Origin: Rhizobium sp. | GTDB taxonomy: Bacteria; Pseudomonadota; Alphaproteobacteria; Rhizobiales; Rhizobiaceae | Reading direction: 5' to 3' | DNA: 64,000 nucleotides | Assembly (NCBI GenBank): GCA_003527225.1 | Contig: DPXQ01000087.1 | Span: 1-64,000 of the forward strand | Shown here: in pieces, positions 35,175 through 44,414 of the stretch | How positions within the stretch are numbered: the first letter of the stretch is position 1 | Layout: each line of letters opens with the position of its first letter | The notes under the pieces: generated by a model | Database searches by the model: none | What the model saw: only the letters and a program-made list of their open reading frames with translations | Told to the model about the DNA's origin: nothing | Translations under genes and position numbers: made by a program

Positions 35175-35203
35175 AATCCCCGGCGCATGGCCGGGGATTT
35201 TTT
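35175..35203 (+). terminator. Rho-independent terminator between small membrane gene and ilvC
   Basis: A 10-bp stem AATCCCCGGC/GCCGGGGATT with a 5-base loop is followed by six T on the plus strand, and by a T-rich stretch on the minus strand. It ends the plus-strand gene and probably ilvC as well. Confidence 0.9.
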
Positions 35204-35243
35204 CGTTGCATCTGCCGCATGTCGGCAGAATTCAAAGAATGCT

Positions 35244-36332
<1,089 letters not shown>

Positions 36333-36971
36333 TCAGGCCGCCAGCATCTTCTCCGTGCCGTAGAGCGTCAGGAAGGAGGAAACCGCCTTCGTCGCCCGGG
36401 CACTGAAACCTTCCATGTTCGGCCTATCGCCGAGCAGCATGCGCACATGCAGATCCGACACGATCAGCCCGTAAAACGTACGATAGGCCTCCTCGCCATC
36501 GCTGAAACGCAGCAATCCGTCACGCTGGCCCGCCTCGAGGAGAGCCCTCGCCCGCCGGTCGATCTGGCGCCGCCCCCTTTCCAGAAGCATCCTCCCGAGC
36601 TTCGAGCCATCGCGGCTGGTCTGGCCGATAGCCAGCCTGTTGAGCGCGAGAGAGACATCGCCGGCAAGCACCGCGAGCAGATCGCGCGCAAAGAGTTCCA
36701 GATGCTCCTTGAGGCTCTCCGCCGTAAGCCGCTCGCCCGACCGCTCGAAGGTGCGCACCTTGCTGGCCTGATAGGAAATCATGGCCGAGAGCAGCCCATC
36801 CCTGTCTCCGAACCACTTGTACAGGCTCTCCTTGGAGCAATTCGCGGCGCGCGCCAGGCCCGCCGTCGTCAGCGCCTTATCCCCGCCCTCCACTAGCAGC
36901 CGCAAGGCTTCGGCCAGAACGGCGTTCTGGCGCGGTGTGAATTCGGCGGATGGGGCGGCGTCAGTCTGCAA
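36333..36971 (-). CDS. TetR/AcrR-family regulator
   Basis: A 212-residue repressor. The HTH is at residues 15-58 (LAEALRLLVEGGDKALTTAG, then RAANCSKESLYKWFGDRDGL). The C-terminal domain is of the type with ALNRLAIGQTSRDGSKLGRM and a conserved FYGLIVSDLHVRMLLG helix. The start is a TTG at 36971 with GGAG 9 bases upstream. A perfect 14-bp palindrome lies 16 bases before the start, so it probably represses itself. It is 69 bases upstream of ilvC on the same strand; whether ilvC is affected is unknown. Confidence 0.87.
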   Translation of the reverse strand: MQTDAAPSAEFTPRQNAVLAEALRLLVEGGDKALTTAGLARAANCSKESLYKWFGDRDGLLSAMISYQASKVRTFERSGERLTAESLKEHLELFARDLLAVLAGDVSLALNRLAIGQTSRDGSKLGRMLLERGRRQIDRRARALLEAGQRDGLLRFSDGEEAYRTFYGLIVSDLHVRMLLGDRPNMEGFSARATKAVSSFLTLYGTEKMLAA

Positions 36972-37351
36972 CTCGTTGCTCCAATGGTACCGTACGGTAC
37001 GGTTCTGTTTAAGCTTTCAAGAGAACGCCGTCAACGGGAAAATGTCGGGTCCCGAGGTGATATTCGCTGCTTCTTATCTCCCAAAACGGCCCTGCATGAT
37101 CACATTTTTTTGACGGCACGATTGAGAGATTCTCTCCGGCCCTCCTCATCGAGGCAGCCTTCTCCGCGCTAATATATTGATTATATTGAGTTTAGATTTC
37201 AAGGGCCAACCAGCTCTCCGCAGACATCGATCGAACCGATCAGTTCTCTTGTGCGCAATTAGATATTGCAATCTGAAAAAAACGAGAGCAAATCCATGTC
37301 CATCGAACCAATGAGTTCGATCAACACAACGAACTATCTCAGGAGTTGATC
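36972..37351. other. Intergenic region between tetR and a small exported protein gene
   Basis: This 380-base stretch holds the palindromic operator at 36985-37004 and an AT-rich segment (about 37165-37200) that could be a promoter for the small exported protein. A 17-codon open frame starts at 37296 (MSIEPMSSINTTNYLRS) and its stop (37347-37349) lies 2 bases before the downstream ATG. Nothing else was recognised. Confidence 0.55.
36985..37004 (-). promoter_or_regulatory. Palindromic operator upstream of TetR gene
   Basis: GTACCGTACGGTAC (36987-37000) is a perfect 14-bp palindrome, extended by a further GGT to the right. It lies just before the TetR start on the minus strand and is the probable autoregulatory binding site. 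Confidence 0.7.
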
Positions 37352-37600
37352 ATGAAAATTCTTGCAGCAACAACCATTGTAGCAACCCTCGCTGCCGCTT
37401 CCTCGGCCTTCGCCATCGAGCCGATCCCCGGCAGCATCACATATGGCGGACATGTGTCCATCCTCGAAAAGTCTCCGGTGGGCTCGAACTTCTTCCACAC
37501 CTTCTTCGGCCCCGACGGAAAGGAAGTCCGCGAAACCTACAGGGTCAACAGCGACCACACAGTCTCGCTCGTAGCCCGCTCGGAATCGAACAACAGTTGA
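37352..37600 (+). CDS. Small exported protein of unknown function
   Basis: An 82-residue protein. The signal peptide MKILAATTIVATLAAASSAF ends near AFA. The mature 60 residues begin with IEPIPGSITYGGH and contain FFGPDGKEVRETYRV; there is no Cys. The ATG at 37352 has AGGAG 6 bases upstream. The gene is followed by a strong terminator. A short open frame of 17 codons ends 2 bases before its start and may couple its translation. Family unknown to me. Confidence 0.72.
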   Translation: MKILAATTIVATLAAASSAFAIEPIPGSITYGGHVSILEKSPVGSNFFHTFFGPDGKEVRETYRVNSDHTVSLVARSESNNS

Positions 37601-37626
37601 CGCATTGTCCTCCCACTTCCGAGACA

Positions 37627-37662
37627 GAAGCCCCGAAGCGCGCGCTCCGGGGCTTCAAATTT
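37627..37662 (+). terminator. Terminator after small exported protein
   Basis: The 9-bp stem GAAGCCCCG/CGGGGCTTC with a 12-base loop is followed by AAATTT. It ends the transcript at about 37.66 kb. Confidence 0.75.
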
Positions 37663-37761
37663 GCGCCCGCAAACCTTCCGCCCAGATTTGGCATTTCAAG
37701 TAAGGCGGTTCCTGCGCTACATAATGGATGATCGTTCCGCTGATCACGAAGGATATCCGCC

Positions 37762-38124
37762 ATGCTGTCTCGCCGCGTCGCCATTTCGCTTCTGCTAACG
37801 CTTACCGCCGGTCCGGCGCTCGCCGCAGAAAACCGATGCGGATGGATTCAGAACCCGACGCCGGGCAACCTCTGGCTCGACGATGCGCAAGGCACTTGGA
37901 TCCTCAGCACCCAGGGCTCCGACCAAGAAGCTCTGGGCATGGAAAATATCCCGGATTTTTCCGAGCATGATTACGTCCGGACAAACGGCAACTACGGTTA
38001 TGCCTGTGCTTGCATGAAGGTTGACACAGACACTGCGGCAAAGCGGATCGTCGCCGTCTATTCGTTCCAGCAGCTATCCTTGGCCAAATGCCAAAACGAC
38101 AAGGCTCTGCCCACGCCCGAATGA
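37762..38124 (+). CDS. Exported DUF4087 protein
   Basis: A 120-residue secreted protein. The signal peptide MLSRRVAISLLLTLTAGPAL ends near ALAA. The mature part matches DUF4087: ENRCGWIQNPTPGNLWLDDA, GTWILSTQGS, YVRTNGNYGYACACMKV and LAKCQNDKALPTPE. Four Cys may form two disulphides. Function unknown. A GGATATC purine-rich site precedes the ATG. It is convergent with the Lrp-type gene. Confidence 0.86.
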   Translation: MLSRRVAISLLLTLTAGPALAAENRCGWIQNPTPGNLWLDDAQGTWILSTQGSDQEALGMENIPDFSEHDYVRTNGNYGYACACMKVDTDTAAKRIVAVYSFQQLSLAKCQNDKALPTPE

Positions 38125-38143
38125 CGCAAGGGCCGCGCCCGGC

Positions 38144-38623
38144 TCACCGGGCGTAGTCGACCGGCACCGCCAATCCGCTCTTGAGCGTCTCCATCGAGAT
38201 CGATGCCGACACGTCGAAAAGCTCGACCTTGCGGACGATGCGCCTGTAGATCACGTCGTATTGCTCGACTCTCGGCAACACGATCTTCAGGATATAGTCG
38301 TAGGTTCCCGTCAGCCGGTGTGCCTCGACGATCTCAGGAATATCACTGATCGCCCTGCGGAACTCCTCGGTCCACCCTTCGGAATGGTGCGCGGTCTTGA
38401 CGAGCGCATAGACGGTGGTCGGAACGCCGATCTTTTCACGGTCGAGGACAGCGATGCGCCTTTCGATGTAGCCGCCCTCCTCCAGCCTCTGTATCCGTCT
38501 GGAACAGGCAGAAATCGAAAGCGCAACCAGTTCAGCCAACGCACTGACGGAGATCGCGGCGTCGCGCTGCAAATGGTCGAGAATCTTGCGGTCACGGTCA
38601 TCAAGCAAGCGACACATCTCCAT
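38144..38623 (-). CDS. Lrp/AsnC-family regulator, divergent from a racemase
   Basis: A 159-residue regulator. The N-terminal HTH (LDDRDRKILDHLQRDAAISV, then SALAELVALSISACSRRIQR) is followed by the RAM domain with EAHRLTGTYDYILKIVLP. Start at 38623 or 38617 (Met-Glu-Met); the extra N-terminal 18 codons of the open frame are basic and lack a ribosome site. The gene is divergent from the aspartate/glutamate-racemase-family gene, with about 140 bases between, and is its probable regulator. It is clearly distinct from the Lrp gene at 5.2 kb. Confidence 0.9.
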   Translation of the reverse strand: MEMCRLLDDRDRKILDHLQRDAAISVSALAELVALSISACSRRIQRLEEGGYIERRIAVLDREKIGVPTTVYALVKTAHHSEGWTEEFRRAISDIPEIVEAHRLTGTYDYILKIVLPRVEQYDVIYRRIVRKVELFDVSASISMETLKSGLAVPVDYAR

Positions 38624-38764
38624 ATAACGCGGAACTTTTGCGCGAATACTCCGATCTGCGCATCTGATTTGCGCCAATCATAAATGTTCCAGCAATCTAT
38701 GCAAACAGCCTTTGCGGTCCAGGCGCATAATATGGCCGCGAATACAGACAAGAGGAACCTGGCA

Positions 38765-39454
38765 ATGCGGATGATCGGCCTGATCGGCGGAATGAGTTTC
38801 GAAAGCTCGGCGGTTTATTACCGCCTTATCAATGAGATGATGCGCGAACGGTTCGGCGGCCTCTCCTCTGCGGAAGTACTGCTGCATTCCGTGAACTTCG
38901 CCGAAATTGTCGACTACCAGAAGGCCGGACGATGGGATCTCGCTGAAGAGAGGCTAGGCAACGCCGCGCGGGGCCTGGAAAAAGCGGGAGCGGCCTGCAT
39001 CCTCATCTGCACCAATACCATGCATCTCGTGGCCGATGCCGTTGCGGCCCGCATCGAGGTTCCCTTGATCCACATTGTTGATGAAACGGCAAAGGCTTTG
39101 ACCTCCGCCGGACATCGCCGTCCCCTTCTGCTCGCCACCCGCTACACCATGGAGCACGGCTTCTACACCGACCGCATGCGCGCGCTCAGCCTGGATCCGA
39201 TGGTCCCGGAGGCGCAAGATCGGACAACGGTTCATGACGTCATCTTCGATGAACTCTGCGCCGGCAGGATCGAGGAGAGTTCGCGCGCGCGGCTGATAGA
39301 AATCATCGAGCAGGCGAAGAAGAAGGGCGCCGACAGCGTGATCCTTGGCTGCACCGAAATCTGCCTGCTGCTGGATCCTGAAAAGCTGCCCTTGCCAGGC
39401 TTCGATTCGACGGCGATCCACGCTCTCGCGGCGGTCGATTTCAGCCTCGCTTAG
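38765..39454 (+). CDS. Aspartate/glutamate racemase family protein
   Basis: A 229-residue enzyme. The two catalytic cysteines expected in the family are present, in LICTNTMHLVADAV (near residue 80) and VILGCTEICLLL (near residue 195). The N-terminus MRMIGLIGGMSFESSAVYY is the family start; the longer open frame begins earlier without a ribosome site. GAGGAAC lies 9 bases before the ATG at 38765. The substrate is probably aspartate or another amino acid, with D-amino-acid supply or degradation as the role. The divergent Lrp-type gene fits amino-acid control. Confidence 0.88.
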   Translation: MRMIGLIGGMSFESSAVYYRLINEMMRERFGGLSSAEVLLHSVNFAEIVDYQKAGRWDLAEERLGNAARGLEKAGAACILICTNTMHLVADAVAARIEVPLIHIVDETAKALTSAGHRRPLLLATRYTMEHGFYTDRMRALSLDPMVPEAQDRTTVHDVIFDELCAGRIEESSRARLIEIIEQAKKKGADSVILGCTEICLLLDPEKLPLPGFDSTAIHALAAVDFSLA

Positions 39455-39535
39455 GTAATTTAGTTGACGTAGTCCATGTTTTAATTGCCGAAGGCAACAT
39501 TTCGTGCTCCGATGGACAAATATCCGGGAGGACAA

Positions 39536-40468
39536 ATGATGACACCGACTGCTGAATTCGGGCATATAGAGGCGATACGCGCCTTCAACCGCTTCTATAC
39601 GGACCGCATCGGGCTTCTGGACCGCGCTTACTTGAACGCCGACTACACGCTCACTGAGGCGCGTGTAATCTATGAGCTCGGCGCGCGAGGTGAAACGTCG
39701 GCATCGGCTCTGACCCGCGACCTCCACCTCGACGCCGCCTACCTGAGCAGAATTCTCAAGCGCTTCCGTACGGCCGGCCTGGTCGACCTTGCGCCAGACC
39801 CCGCCGATCGCCGAAGCCAGACGATATGGCTCACCGCTATGGGACGCTTGGAGTACGAACGACTCGGCGATTTGTCCCGAAATCAGCTTGCGGACATGTT
39901 GTCGATAGTATCCGCCGGAGAGCGCGAGACGCTCGCTGCCGCATTCGCGACGGTCCGGCGCGTTCTCGATCCGGACGCGGTCAACGGCATGCCGGCGATC
40001 ATTCGCCCCCACCGGCCGGGAGATATGGGCTGGATTGTGCAGTCGCAGGCAACATTCTATACCCGCGAACATGGATGGAACGATCAGTTCGAGGCCCTTG
40101 TGGCCGATGTCGTCGCCAGGTTCCTCGCCAATTTCGACAGCGCCCGTGATTTCTGCTGGATTGCCGAGCGCGCCGGTGAGCGGGTCGGCTCCGTGCTTGT
40201 GACCGACGGCGGTGACGGTATTGCCAAGCTGCGCCTCCTCTATGTCGACGAAGGCGCTCGCGGCCTCGGCCTGGGGCGCACCCTCGTCGACGAGTGCATC
40301 CGTTTCTCGCGCAAGGCCGGCTACCGTCAACTGACGCTGTGGACCAACGACGTGCTCCACGCCGCCCGTCACATCTATGAGAAAGCCGGCTTCCGCCTTG
40401 TCGCCGAAGAAAAGCACCGGATGTTCGGCAAGGAAGAAAACGGCCAGACTTGGACCCTCGATCTATGA
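39536..40468 (+). CDS. MarR-GNAT fusion protein
   Basis: A 310-residue protein of two parts. Residues 5-150 are a MarR winged-helix domain (YTLTEARVIYELGARGETSA, LHLDAAYLSRILKRFRTAGL, DPADRRSQTIWLTAMGRLEY). Residues 155-310 are a GNAT acetyltransferase with the acetyl-CoA loop VDEGARGLGLGRTLVDECIR and the C-terminal HIYEKAGFRLV. Such fusions couple ligand sensing to acetylation and are annotated as bifunctional regulators. The ATG at 39536 follows an excellent ribosome site (GGGAGG). The substrate is unknown. Confidence 0.88.
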   Translation: MMTPTAEFGHIEAIRAFNRFYTDRIGLLDRAYLNADYTLTEARVIYELGARGETSASALTRDLHLDAAYLSRILKRFRTAGLVDLAPDPADRRSQTIWLTAMGRLEYERLGDLSRNQLADMLSIVSAGERETLAAAFATVRRVLDPDAVNGMPAIIRPHRPGDMGWIVQSQATFYTREHGWNDQFEALVADVVARFLANFDSARDFCWIAERAGERVGSVLVTDGGDGIAKLRLLYVDEGARGLGLGRTLVDECIRFSRKAGYRQLTLWTNDVLHAARHIYEKAGFRLVAEEKHRMFGKEENGQTWTLDL

Positions 40469-40475
40469 AGGGATT

Positions 40476-40889
40476 TCAGCCAGTTGCCGCGAGTTCTTCG
40501 TCAAATCTGCGACGCGCCTCGCGGACCGTCGGATAATTCGCTTCCGCCCATTGAAGAAGCACGCTCAGCGAGACATAGAGCGACTGGCCGAGCTGCGTCA
40601 GTCGATATTCGACGCTCGGCGGTTTGGTCGGAAACACGGTGCGATCGACGTAACCGTCGCGCTGCAGGTCGCGCAGCGTCTGCGTCAGCATCCGTTGCGA
40701 AATATCCGGGACCATGCGCCGAAGTTCGCCGAAGCGATAAGGCTTTTCCGCCAGGGCAAGAAGCAGAAGCGTCGACCACTTGCCGCCGATCGCGCCAATG
40801 ACGGATCGCACGGGACAGTTTTCCAGACCGGCCTGATCCCCACCGTACACGGCGATCTTGGCTTCGAAACTGGTGACGGCGACGGTCAT
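40476..40889 (-). CDS. HxlR-family regulator (YtfH/QorR-like)
   Basis: A 137-residue winged-helix regulator of the HxlR type. The single-Cys N-terminal segment ([20 protein letters not shown]) is typical of redox-responsive members. The wing region follows in [20 protein letters not shown] and [20 protein letters not shown]. It is divergent from a quinone-reductase-like gene, the same arrangement as ytfH/ytfG of E. coli, and probably represses it, with oxidation of the Cys as the likely signal. Convergent with the MarR-GNAT gene. Confidence 0.88.
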   Translation of the reverse strand: MTVAVTSFEAKIAVYGGDQAGLENCPVRSVIGAIGGKWSTLLLLALAEKPYRFGELRRMVPDISQRMLTQTLRDLQRDGYVDRTVFPTKPPSVEYRLTQLGQSLYVSLSVLLQWAEANYPTVREARRRFDEELAATG

Positions 40890-40960
40890 GATGGTTCCCT
40901 ATCGGTAAGGTGGGCACTAAAAACTGCCTTCTTTACAGAAGCTCGTCAATCTCCAATTTA

Positions 40961-40984
40961 GTGCAACTCTCAAAAAGAGAGCAC
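40961..40984 (+). promoter_or_regulatory. Inverted repeat in the HxlR/oxidoreductase intergenic region
   Basis: GTGC-AA-CTCTC is separated by five A from its partner GAGAG-CAC, giving a stem of CTCTC/GAGAG flanked by GTGC/GCAC. It lies between the divergent starts and is the most visible candidate operator for the HxlR protein. Confidence 0.45.
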
Positions 40985-41029
40985 CAATTGAACTGGCGGC
41001 CAGTGCCGCCGTTCCGTGAAAGGACGACC

Positions 41030-41905
41030 ATGAGCAAGATTCTCGTCACCGGCGCCTCCGGCCATCTCGGCAGCCTGATCATCAACCATCTCCTGGAGAC
41101 TGAAGGTGTGTCTCCCGCCGACATCATCGCCGGAAGCAGGGACCCCGCCAAGCTGCTCGCACTGGCCGCAAGAGGCGTCGAAACGCGCCGGGTCGATTTC
41201 AACGATACGGCTTCAATGCCATCCGCTCTCACGGGCGTCGATCGGCTGCTGATCATATCGACCGACGCGATTGGCACACGGCTCGAACCTCAGAAGGCGG
41301 CTGTCGCCGCAGCCAAACGGGCCGGGGTTGAACGCATCTTTTATACGTCCATGCCGCAGCCTGAGGACACAAAGATCACCTTTGCGCCGGATCATCTCGG
41401 TACGGAACAGGCGATCAAGGCCTCCGGGCTCGCCTACACCATCTTCCGCAATGGATGGTATATGGAAAACCTGTTCATGAGCCTGCCGCAGGCCCTTGCC
41501 AGCGGTCACTGGTACACCTCGTCCGGCAACGGCCGGATCGCCCATGTCGCTCGCGAAGACATCGCCCGCGCCATTGCTGCAGGCCTCGCCAGACCGGCGG
41601 CCGACAGCGTGACCTACACGCTAACGGGCGAAAAGACCTACACGACCGAAGAAATCGCCGCCCTGGTGCGCGAAGTGACCGGCAAGCCGCTCGCCATCGT
41701 CAACCTGACCGATGCCCAACTTTCCGAGGGTATGGCAGCAGCAGGCGTGCCCGCTCCGTTCATCCCGACCTTCGTTTCGTTTGACGCCAATACGCGTGAG
41801 GGCAAGATCGCAATGGCGACCGGCGATGTCGAAAAGCTGACGGGACGCAAGCCGCTTTCGCTGAGAGCCTTCATCGAAACGAACAAGGCAGCGCTCGCTG
41901 GCTGA
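41030..41905 (+). CDS. NAD(P)H-binding SDR/NmrA-like quinone oxidoreductase (QOR2/YtfG type)
   Basis: A 291-residue atypical short-chain dehydrogenase. It has the N-terminal motif KILVTGASGHLGSLIINHLL (residues 3-22), IISTDAIGTRLEPQKAAVAA (YtfG-typical), and VERIFYTSM. The C-terminal part resembles NmrA proteins and ends PLSLRAFIETNKAALAG. E. coli YtfG (QorB) is an NADPH quinone oxidoreductase of this group. The ATG at 41030 follows GAAAGGA. It is divergent from the HxlR gene, its likely regulator. Confidence 0.88.
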   Translation: MSKILVTGASGHLGSLIINHLLETEGVSPADIIAGSRDPAKLLALAARGVETRRVDFNDTASMPSALTGVDRLLIISTDAIGTRLEPQKAAVAAAKRAGVERIFYTSMPQPEDTKITFAPDHLGTEQAIKASGLAYTIFRNGWYMENLFMSLPQALASGHWYTSSGNGRIAHVAREDIARAIAAGLARPAADSVTYTLTGEKTYTTEEIAALVREVTGKPLAIVNLTDAQLSEGMAAAGVPAPFIPTFVSFDANTREGKIAMATGDVEKLTGRKPLSLRAFIETNKAALAG

Positions 41906-41925
41906 TGGCACACCCCGCGCAGCCA

Positions 41926-41957
41926 TAAAAAACAAGACCCGCCTGGAATGGCCAGGC
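41926..41957 (-). terminator. Terminator candidate for pdxJ
   Basis: Read on the minus strand, GCCTGG-CCATT-CCAGGC is followed after GGGTC by TTGTTTTTT. The T-run is offset by several bases from the stem, so it is a moderate candidate. It lies 37 bases beyond the pdxJ stop. Confidence 0.55.
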
Positions 41958-41993
41958 AGGTCATAGTCATCGGTCGATGCGTCCTGCGACGCG

Positions 41994-42746
41994 TCAGACC
42001 ACTTGGCCGCAGGCGCGACGGAAACGCCGAACCGTTTCGGCCATGCCGAATTCCAGCGCGTCCGCGGTCAATCCGTGGCCGATCGAAACCTCCGCCAATC
42101 GCGGGATCCGGCGCATCAGCGCGGGCAGATTGGCAACCGTCAGGTCGTGGCCGCCATTTACGGCAAGGCCGCAGGCGATCGCAGCATCGGCGCTTCGCCC
42201 AAGCAGATCGAGATGGCGAGCCGCTTCGTCGGGATCGTCGTAGCAACCGCCATAGGGCCCGGTATAGAGCTCGATGCGGTCCGCGCCGGTCGCCTTTGCG
42301 CGCTCGACCGCATTTGCGTCGCCGTCACCGTCGGCGAAGAGCGAGACCCGCATCCCCCCCCTCTTGAGCCGCGATACGACAGCACTCAGGAAATCGCCAT
42401 GGCGGACGAAATCCCAGCCGTGATCGGACGTCGCCTGAGACGGATCATCGGGCACCAGCGTCACCTGTTCAGGCTCCGTCGCTTCGCAGAGTGCGAGAAA
42501 CTCTTCCGTCGGATAGCCCTCGATGTTGAACTCCGCCTCGGGGAACTCGTCATCGATCAGCGCCCTGATCACCGGCAGGTCAGAGAAGCGGATATGCCGC
42601 TGATCCGGTCGCGGATGCACCGTCAATCCACTTGCACCCGCGGCAAGGGCAATGCGGCCTAAATGGGCGACATTCGGCCACGGAAGGTCGCGGCGATTGC
42701 GTAACATGGCGATGGCATTGAGATTGACAGAAAGCTTGGCAGGCAT
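41994..42746 (-). CDS. pdxJ: Pyridoxine 5'-phosphate synthase
   Basis: A 250-residue TIM-barrel enzyme condensing 3-hydroxy-1-aminoacetone phosphate and deoxyxylulose phosphate, the last step of the DXP-dependent vitamin B6 route. Landmarks are [20 protein letters not shown] (N-terminus), [18 protein letters not shown] (residues 40-57), [17 protein letters not shown] near the C-terminus and [13 protein letters not shown]. The Met at 42746 gives the family N-terminus; an upstream start would add 15 residues. TGGAAAAG is the ribosome site. It is monocistronic here, without acpS. Confidence 0.95.
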   Translation of the reverse strand: MPAKLSVNLNAIAMLRNRRDLPWPNVAHLGRIALAAGASGLTVHPRPDQRHIRFSDLPVIRALIDDEFPEAEFNIEGYPTEEFLALCEATEPEQVTLVPDDPSQATSDHGWDFVRHGDFLSAVVSRLKRGGMRVSLFADGDGDANAVERAKATGADRIELYTGPYGGCYDDPDEAARHLDLLGRSADAAIACGLAVNGGHDLTVANLPALMRRIPRLAEVSIGHGLTADALEFGMAETVRRFRRACGQVV

Positions 42747-43038
42747 CGGCGCTTTTCCATACGGGCGGGTGACGTTATTCGACACAAGCATTTAGGCGAT
42801 CACAAGAAAGAACACCAACGAGAAAAGCGCATGTTTTCATATCTCGTATTGATGGGTCATGCGGCCCGGGCGACCGAATGTGCCCCAGGCACGTGCGCGC
42901 TGACCCGCAGGTTTTAGGTATTGACAGGAAATTGCGTGGCGCACTCAAAATTTCTTGGCTAGGGTCACCGTGATTTGCTGCTTTGCAGCAAAAGAACGCC
43001 AGGCCGGTTGCGCCGCAAATTCCAAACAGGCAAACCGT
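42747..43038. other. Divergent intergenic region pdxJ / winged-helix regulator
   Basis: This stretch of 292 bases should carry the pdxJ promoter on the minus strand and the regulator promoter on the plus strand. No gene, hairpin or convincing operator was recognised. Confidence 0.5.
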
Positions 43039-44124
43039 ATGGAAAAGCCATTGAACCATTTTCGGGAGATCGATGGCGAGAGGATCAGCACAAGCCTGAA
43101 AAGGATATTGGAAAGCCGGATCTTCTCGCGGTCCGAACGCCTTCGTTCGTTCCTGAAATTCGTTGTCGAAATGGAGCAGCAAGGCCGCGCCCAAGAGATC
43201 AAGGGTTATACAATCGGCATAGATGTCTTCAGCCGCGACCAGTCCTTCGACGCCGGCAGCGACCCGCTGGTGCGCGTGCAGGCCGGCAAGTTGCGCCGCC
43301 TGCTCAATCTCTACTACGCCGACGAGGGCCGCAGGGAAGCGCTTCGCATCCGTATTCCGCTTGGTGGCTATGTTCCCATCTATGAATGGAATGTCGCGTC
43401 CTATATCGAACGCCACACGCATGAAGGCATGTCCCTACCCCATAGGGAAGCGAGGAGCGAACGCGCATCCCGCGAGCCAGGTACCCCAATCAACACGGCA
43501 ATAAACGAGGGACACGGTAGGGATCGCTGCAGCCCGGCTGACGGCGGTGCAAGAAGCCGGTCCGAGCTCTATCGGCTCCCGCGCATCCATATCGATTGCT
43601 CGGGGATCGCCGACGGGCGCGGCCTGCCCTTCGTCAACGCCGTCCGCCTCGCCGCGGGCCTGCTTCACGGTATCGAACTGACGGCGCGGCCCATCGAAGA
43701 TGATGATCTCGCCGCCGCGCATGATCTCGATTTCACCCTGTCGATCAGCGCTTCGAACAGCACCCGGCCGCTTTGCGCCCGCCTCTTGCACGCTGGCTCC
43801 CGCCTGCAGCTTTTCTCGCAAATCTGTGACGCGGGCGCGGCAACAAACAGGCTCCAGATCGCGGCATTCGCCAATCAGGTTGTCGCCCACACCATGCCGA
43901 TAGCAGGATTGATCTACCAGTTCGCCAAGTGCCACGGTTATTCGACCGCGCTGATGGATTGCCTGGAGGCAACCTATAAGTACAATCTGGACAGTTCAAG
44001 CGCCGCCTATTGGGAAGCCAGCTATCACCAGACACGGTTGGCGCATTCCCGACATCTCCCAGGCTTCACGACCAACCTTGCGGACCTCGTGGCTCTGAAA
44101 GGTGTTGCAACTCAGGACAGCTGA
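43039..44124 (+). CDS. Regulator-like protein with N-terminal winged-helix-type domain
   Basis: A 361-residue protein. Residues 15-118 form the domain found at the N-terminus of many alphaproteobacterial adenylate-cyclase- and TPR-type proteins: FLKFVVEMEQQGRAQEIKGY, then VFSRDQSFDAGSDPLVRVQA and GKLRRLLNLYYADEG. After a polar linker (120-175), residues 176-320 resemble the FlgO/TolB-N-like domain that follows it in those proteins, but the usual TPR C-terminus is absent. It may be a truncated relative. The ATG at 43039 is preferred. Upstream of a MerR-LuxR-type gene on the same strand. Function unknown. Confidence 0.72.
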   Translation: MEKPLNHFREIDGERISTSLKRILESRIFSRSERLRSFLKFVVEMEQQGRAQEIKGYTIGIDVFSRDQSFDAGSDPLVRVQAGKLRRLLNLYYADEGRREALRIRIPLGGYVPIYEWNVASYIERHTHEGMSLPHREARSERASREPGTPINTAINEGHGRDRCSPADGGARSRSELYRLPRIHIDCSGIADGRGLPFVNAVRLAAGLLHGIELTARPIEDDDLAAAHDLDFTLSISASNSTRPLCARLLHAGSRLQLFSQICDAGAATNRLQIAAFANQVVAHTMPIAGLIYQFAKCHGYSTALMDCLEATYKYNLDSSSAAYWEASYHQTRLAHSRHLPGFTTNLADLVALKGVATQDS

Positions 44125-44414
44125 GGCCGATCTGAGTTCCGAATTCCGAAATCCCCAAACATGCTCGCAATGCGCGATTTGACCGTGTTTGCGGCCTCTA
44201 CCAGTGTATTTTGTCCGATTTCGCCTCAGCCCGGCGATCTCGCAGTTTACAAGTCTACCGCGACACCATTAAGCTGTACGTTTACTCAAAGAACGACTGC
44301 GCCTGAGCGACCAGGCACGCAATGTCAAAGAGTGGGGTCTCAGGGACCGGAGCCCAATCAAACAACGAGAATTCGCGAAACGGGAACAGGAACGCTGGAA
44401 CAAGGGGGAAGTTC
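44125..44414. other. Intergenic region upstream of MerR-LuxR-type regulator
   Basis: A 290-base non-coding stretch between two same-strand regulator genes. No terminator or clear operator seen; the promoter of the downstream gene is expected here. Confidence 0.5.

Noticed and set aside
38954..40417. 487-codon minus-strand frame opposite the racemase and MarR-GNAT genes
   Set aside because: Crosses two supported genes and shows no recognisable domain.
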